A DNA stretch of 64,000 bases from Cyclobacteriaceae bacterium. Lineage in GTDB: Bacteria > Bacteroidota > Bacteroidia > Cytophagales > Cyclobacteriaceae. Below the pieces are notes generated by a model. It was not told the origin of the DNA. It did not search any database and saw only the letters and a program-made list of their open reading frames with translations. The DNA is taken from the NCBI GenBank assembly GCA_019638285.1, contig JAHBUB010000009.1, positions 62,001-126,000 of the forward strand, read 5' to 3'. This document shows positions 60,060 to 64,000 of this stretch, in pieces (the first letter of the stretch is position 1; every line of letters begins with the position of its first letter). Both the position numbers and the translations under genes were made by a program.

Positions 60060-62678
60060 ATGAAAATCAAACTATCAATATTGACAGCGGCATTGGTGGT
60101 AACTGCCACCACGGTCTTTTGTCAAATCCCAAAACCATCAGAAACCTTTGGATTTGAACCAGGTGCCGATTACAAAATGGCCACCTACGATCAAATGTTG
60201 TCCTATTATGAAAAGCTAGACGCAGCCACAGATCGCGTGAAGGTAACCGAAATAGGAAAGTCCGTAAGAGGCAGGCCTATTAAATTGATCTTTATTTCCA
60301 GTGAGGAAAATATGAAATCGCTAGATAAATGGAAGGACATCAGCACAAAAATGGCGCGTGCCAGTGTTTCTGATGAGGAGGCTAAACGTTTATCCAAAGA
60401 AGGAAAAGCAATTATTTGGTTTGATGGTGGCATGCATGCTTCCGAAAAAGCACACGCACAAATGACTCCCGAACTTCTCTACCGCATTGCGGCTGAGGAG
60501 TCTGACGAAATGAAAAAAATACGTGACAATGTTGTCACCCTTATTGTTCCGGTTATTAATCCTGATGGACTGGATATTGAAGGTGCATGGTACAGAAAAA
60601 ATCTTGGAACTATTTATGAAACATCTGGACCTCCTATCCTCTATCAGGAATACGTAGGTCATGATAATAACCGTGATTGGTTTATGGGCAACATGCCTGA
60701 AACCAAAGCTGCAATGAAAGTACTTTATAATGAATGGTACCCACAAATCGTGCACAATCACCATCAATCTGCACCTGCCTGGGCAAGGATTTTTATTCCT
60801 CCATTTAGAAGCCCGGTTAATATGAAAATACATCCGGGTGTTACTACAGGTGTCAACCTGGTGGGCACTGCCATGGCCAATCGTTTTGCCATGAAAAAAA
60901 TGCCTGGCGCCATTTCAATGACTACTTACGAAATGTGGTGGAATGGAGGAATGCGTACTGCTCCTTATTACCATAATCAAATTGGTATTCTTACAGAAAC
61001 AGCACACACATCCCCCACTCCTCGATTTTACCCTCCTGACTCCATTCCAAAATCAATTGGTGGACGATTTGCCAGTGATGGCATTTCAAAATCAGTAGAT
61101 GGTACCGAAATCTTCTATCCTTATCCATGGAAAGGTGGTGAATCTCATTTCAGAGATGCTGTGGACTATATGTTGGAAGCATCTATGGCGGTATTGGATC
61201 TTGCCGCAGAAAAGCATGATGAACTGTTATACAATATTTACTCGATGGGAAAAGATGCCATTGAGGATAAAGAAGGTGCATTCGCCTATGTAATTCCGAC
61301 TAACCAATGGGATAAAACTGAAGCCGTCAACATGGTGAATGTTTTCATGAGAGGCGGAATCGAAGTATCAGAAGCAACGAGTGCATTTCAAGCGGGTGGC
61401 AAGGAGTACGCTGCTGGTAGCTATATCATGTATGGCGCACAATCTTTCCGCCCGTACCTTTCCGACCTGATGGAAAAACAGAACTACCCCGATCTTTACC
61501 AATATCCGGGTGGCCCCCCCATCGCACCCTACGACCTTACCGGCTGGACTTTGCCAATGTCTATGGGGGTGAATGTTGATCGTATCAAACAATCATTTAC
61601 AGCCAAAACAAAAAAAGTCAATGAAGAAATAAAAATGCCTGCTGGAGACTTAGCTGGTAAAGCATCCTTTGGGTATGCCTTGAACGGGAAAGAGAACATA
61701 ACTGCTACCGTAATAAATCGCTTACAAAAAGCGGGGGAAAAAATTTCAATTGCTCAAGCAACCTTCACAGATGGCAAAACCAATTTTGATAAAGGAACTT
61801 TTATTATAGAAAAAGGAGATCAGACTCAAAAAGCAATTAGCGATCTGATCAAAGAATTAGGGGTGTCCTTTACAGGACTAACCACAAAACCATCCGTTGC
61901 GCTCAAGCCTATGAAAAAGATAAAAGTAGGCTTATATAAATCATGGGACGCAAGTATAGATGAGGGATGGACACGCTGGGTGTTAGAGCAATTTGAGTTT
62001 GATTTGGATACACTGCATGACGTTAATATTCAGGGTAAAGATTTGAGCAAATATTCAGCAATTATTTTCCCTTCGCAATCGCCTGAAGATATCATCAACG
62101 GTCATAGGCCAGGCACCATGCCTAAACCATATGTGGGAGGTTTAGGATTGCAAGGACTGGTGGCTATTAATAATTACGTAAACAATGGAGGTGTTTTAAT
62201 AACATTTGATCAAGCCTGTGATTTGGCCATTGATGAATTCAATCTTCCCGTTAAAAACTCCGTAAGGGGATTGTCATCCAGCCAATTTTTCATACCAGGC
62301 TCCATCATTAGGATGAAAATAAATGCAAACGATCCACTGGCCTACGGCATGAAAGAAGAGGCTGCTGCTTCCTATTCAAGAAGTCAGGCTTTTGAAACCA
62401 TCATTCCTTCCCGCAAGGAGGAAGGTGGGAATGAATTGATTAAGTTACCAGTACCTCGCCCTAACGTAACAGCAGTTGCCACCTACGCTTCATCCGACTT
62501 ATTAATGAGTGGCTGGGCGCTTAATCCCAATAGAATTAAAAATAAAGGCGCTATGATGAATGTGGCACACGGAAACGGCAATGTAATTTTGATTGGTTTT
62601 CGACCCCAGTTTCGCGGACAGTCCCGTAATACTTACAAATTGATTTTCAATTCAATTTATTTGGGTGCTACCAAATAA
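60060..62678 (+). CDS. Secreted zinc carboxypeptidase (M14 family)
   Basis: 872 residues with a signal peptide ending VFCQ (about 22). The M14 domain (about 45-370) has GGMHASEKAHAQ with zinc ligands His126 and Glu129, VIVHNHHQ-like segment IVHNHHQSAP with the third ligand (about 243) and catalytic Glu in ILTETAHT (about 312). A C-terminal extension (about 380-872) of unclear fold follows; it includes a class-I-glutamine-amidotransferase-like region near 640-790 (KVGLYKSWDASIDEGW, AIIFPSQSPEDIING). No CHU_C domain, so it is likely periplasmic or outer-membrane-associated. It may digest exogenous peptides. Confidence 0.87.
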   Translation: MKIKLSILTAALVVTATTVFCQIPKPSETFGFEPGADYKMATYDQMLSYYEKLDAATDRVKVTEIGKSVRGRPIKLIFISSEENMKSLDKWKDISTKMARASVSDEEAKRLSKEGKAIIWFDGGMHASEKAHAQMTPELLYRIAAEESDEMKKIRDNVVTLIVPVINPDGLDIEGAWYRKNLGTIYETSGPPILYQEYVGHDNNRDWFMGNMPETKAAMKVLYNEWYPQIVHNHHQSAPAWARIFIPPFRSPVNMKIHPGVTTGVNLVGTAMANRFAMKKMPGAISMTTYEMWWNGGMRTAPYYHNQIGILTETAHTSPTPRFYPPDSIPKSIGGRFASDGISKSVDGTEIFYPYPWKGGESHFRDAVDYMLEASMAVLDLAAEKHDELLYNIYSMGKDAIEDKEGAFAYVIPTNQWDKTEAVNMVNVFMRGGIEVSEATSAFQAGGKEYAAGSYIMYGAQSFRPYLSDLMEKQNYPDLYQYPGGPPIAPYDLTGWTLPMSMGVNVDRIKQSFTAKTKKVNEEIKMPAGDLAGKASFGYALNGKENITATVINRLQKAGEKISIAQATFTDGKTNFDKGTFIIEKGDQTQKAISDLIKELGVSFTGLTTKPSVALKPMKKIKVGLYKSWDASIDEGWTRWVLEQFEFDLDTLHDVNIQGKDLSKYSAIIFPSQSPEDIINGHRPGTMPKPYVGGLGLQGLVAINNYVNNGGVLITFDQACDLAIDEFNLPVKNSVRGLSSSQFFIPGSIIRMKINANDPLAYGMKEEAAASYSRSQAFETIIPSRKEEGGNELIKLPVPRPNVTAVATYASSDLLMSGWALNPNRIKNKGAMMNVAHGNGNVILIGFRPQFRGQSRNTYKLIFNSIYLGATK

Positions 62679-62693
62679 GTTGATTTGAATCTG

Positions 62694-62726
62694 AAAAAGA
62701 AACCCCACTCGTTGGGGTTTCTTTTT
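62694..62726 (+). terminator. Rho-independent terminator after the M14 gene
   Basis: AAAAAGAAACCCCA (62694-62707) pairs perfectly with TGGGGTTTCTTTTT (62713-62726) around a five-base loop, with a T-rich 3' arm. It is one of the strongest hairpins in the window. Confidence 0.9.
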
Positions 62727-62763
62727 GAGCATTGGCTCAATTTATTAACTTAACCCATTATTT

Positions 62764-63345
62764 ATGAAACCTAAGTTCTTCTCAAAATCTTCCGATTTTA
62801 GAGAGTGGTTGGAAAGAAATCATAAAAAGAAGACTGAACTTCTGGTCGGCTATTACAAAAAGGATTCAGGCAAACCCAGTATAACATGGCCAGAATCAGT
62901 AGACACGGCATTGTGCTTCGGATGGATCGATGGCATAAGAAAGTCATTGGCAGAAGAAACTTACACGATCCGATTTACGCCAAGAAAAGAAAAAAGTCAC
63001 TGGAGTGCTGTGAACCTCAAACGCTTTGTTGAGCTAAAAAAGAAGGGGCTCATTCATCCAGCAGGGCAACTGGCATTTGAAAAAATGGAAGCAAATAATT
63101 CAAAGCAAGCTTCTTTCGAGCAAAATAATGTTATACTGGATAAGGAATTCAAAGCCAAGCTTAAAGCCAACGAAAAGGCATGGGCATTCTTTCAAAAACT
63201 TGCGCCTTCCTACAAAAAAACTTCTATCTGGTGGGTTATAAGCGCTAAGAAAAATGAAACAAAGTGGAGAAGACTTAACATATTAATAAAATCGTGTGAA
63301 GCCAAAGAGAAAATACCAATCCTGAAAATTACTAAGAAGGAGTAG
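62764..63345 (+). CDS. YdeI/OmpD-associated family protein
   Basis: 193 residues with the typical KPKFFSKSSDFREWLERNHK opening, CFGWIDGIRKSL, and 'TYTIRFTPRKEKSHWSAVNL' of the YdeI family. Members have been linked to peptide resistance and OmpD levels in Salmonella, but the biochemical role is unknown. It is highly basic (many Lys). It stands alone after a terminator and abuts the convergent membrane protein gene stop-to-stop. Confidence 0.83.
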   Translation: MKPKFFSKSSDFREWLERNHKKKTELLVGYYKKDSGKPSITWPESVDTALCFGWIDGIRKSLAEETYTIRFTPRKEKSHWSAVNLKRFVELKKKGLIHPAGQLAFEKMEANNSKQASFEQNNVILDKEFKAKLKANEKAWAFFQKLAPSYKKTSIWWVISAKKNETKWRRLNILIKSCEAKEKIPILKITKKE

Positions 63346-63906
63346 TTAACTTTTCCATCGCACTAAACTTCTTACTAACCTCAGGACAATTACCATAATC
63401 AACACTATTACTAATCCAAACTTAATGCTGGCAGGAATAGCAAAGGTATAGGAAGGGATTGAGTACACTTTCAAAAATATCATCATCATGATATTTTCAA
63501 CTACATCTAACAAACCAGTCAATAGTGCCGCATCAATTAATAGTGTTGAGATTCCTTCATTGGATCCAGTTCGTTTTTGAGTAATCACAATAAGTACGAT
63601 GAAGAAACATGTATAGGAAACGAGAAACGGGAAATCTAAAAATATATTGACAATAGCGGCCTCTAACCCATTGCGACTAAAAGACAAAATGCTACTGCAG
63701 TCATTATTAATCCACAATTCCTTTATCGTTAAAGCTTCTCGCTGATCAAACGCAAGCTCCAAATTGATGATAGCCTGCGGAGTGGAGGAAGTGGTAAGAC
63801 AGGCAGAGGATGGGCGCATACTCAGTGATGTGAGTATCACCATAAACAAAGTAATCCAAAATGATTTTACTTTATAATGAATTATAAATTGAATCCATTT
63901 ATCCAT
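63346..63906 (-). CDS. Membrane protein of unknown function
   Basis: 186 residues: an N-terminal hydrophobic segment (about 15-32), an exposed loop with two cysteines (Cys36 and Cys69), then three further helices (about 80-108, 118-143 and 155-180). The loop Cys pair could form a disulfide. It has an internal run of Met residues (NIMMMIF). No family recognised. The start at 63906 follows an AT-rich stretch. It is not obviously in an operon; its neighbour on the right lies beyond the window edge. Confidence 0.65.
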   Translation of the reverse strand: MDKWIQFIIHYKVKSFWITLFMVILTSLSMRPSSACLTTSSTPQAIINLELAFDQREALTIKELWINNDCSSILSFSRNGLEAAIVNIFLDFPFLVSYTCFFIVLIVITQKRTGSNEGISTLLIDAALLTGLLDVVENIMMMIFLKVYSIPSYTFAIPASIKFGLVIVLIMVIVLRLVRSLVRWKS

Positions 63907-63962
63907 ATTTAAAAAAACCTCATCAATATTAATGGCTTATTAATCTTTGTACTCAAGAAAAA

Positions 63963-63988
63963 AAAGCCCGGAATACTATCCGGGCTTT
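63963..63988 (-). terminator. Terminator of an off-window minus-strand gene
   Basis: AAAGCCCGG (63963-63971) pairs perfectly with CCGGGCTTT (63980-63988) around an eight-base loop. The A-run to its left becomes a U-run on the minus strand, so it should end a gene to the right of the window. Confidence 0.8.
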
Positions 63989-64000
63989 CTAAAACCTAAT

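Noticed and set aside
60390-60833. 147-codon minus-strand open frame inside the M14 peptidase gene
   Set aside because: It overlaps the zinc-site region of the peptidase on the other strand and has no family match.
63474-63497. 24-base inverted repeat AAAATATCAT-CATC-ATGATATTTT, with the same CATC spacer as the 18-base repeat
   Set aside because: It lies inside the membrane-protein gene at 63346-63906, where it encodes the Asn-Ile-Met-Met-Met-Ile-Phe run. The shared spacer can be explained by the Met codons, and there is no promoter nearby.

Overview
The window looks like a chromosomal segment of a Bacteroidota bacterium, most likely order Cytophagales. The evidence is three proteins ending in the gliding-motility / type IX secretion type B sorting domain (CHU_C), the T9SS components PorT and a PorE-like OmpA protein, FISUMP lipoproteins, lineage-typical families (DUF2851, DUF5606, DUF6588-like, SiaC/DUF1987), TPR-containing sensor kinases, TAnnTTTG-type -7 boxes and few Shine-Dalgarno sequences. 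I found no rRNA, tRNA, CRISPR array, insertion sequence or prophage. Genes are packed tightly and no gap exceeds 300 bases.

Layout. 0-5.6 kb (minus strand): pyrF, DUF2851 and a cut-off membrane protein, then ftsK and a LolA-like carrier with its terminator. 5.8-20.4 kb (plus strand): two successive copies of a module made of a TPR sensor kinase, a LuxR-type response regulator and a T9SS-sorted surface protein, followed by a short third surface protein. The second kinase is split by a -1 frameshift at a correctly phased run of seven A. 20.5-23.1 kb (minus): a LytTR regulator and a HisKA_2 TPR kinase. 23.3-26.2 kb (plus): two FISUMP lipoproteins with near-identical internal repeats. 26.3-34 kb: pyrD, a XerD-type recombinase, aroQ, a MarC-family protein, rnhA, a saccharopine dehydrogenase-like protein, cytidine deaminase and SiaC, then an ABCG-like transporter with an N-terminal TerB-like region running to 35.4 kb. 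35.4-38.3 kb: an orphan lipoprotein and an orphan secreted protein, an esterase and an SDR. 38.3-41.7 kb (minus): PorE-like, ubiE and porT. 41.9-50 kb: engB, DUF5606, fbp, aspartate kinase, LMW-PTP, enoyl-CoA hydratase, an outer-membrane protein, waaA and rsgA. 50-52.4 kb (minus): DUF4442, GNAT and GT2 operon. 52.5-64 kb: a second saccharopine dehydrogenase-like protein, a NhaC antiporter, a 3'-5' exonuclease, an MFS transporter behind a possible attenuator, M20 and M14 peptidases, a RidA-like exported protein and others.

How the genes may work together. The most distinctive part is the duplicated kinase-regulator-surface-protein module. An 18-base inverted repeat, ATCACAT-CATC-ATGTRAT, sits just upstream of both large surface-protein genes (8539-8556 and 17028-17045), each a short distance downstream of its response-regulator gene. 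I infer that it is the operator of these two NarL/LuxR-type regulators, and that the regulators control T9SS-exported propeller-type surface proteins. The secretion machinery genes porT and porE lie about 20 kb away in the same window. The -1 frameshift in the second kinase is either a recent inactivation or a programmed or slippage event that decides whether a full kinase is made. The rest is largely housekeeping: pyrimidine, shikimate, aspartate-family, menaquinone, Kdo/LPS and ribosome biogenesis genes.
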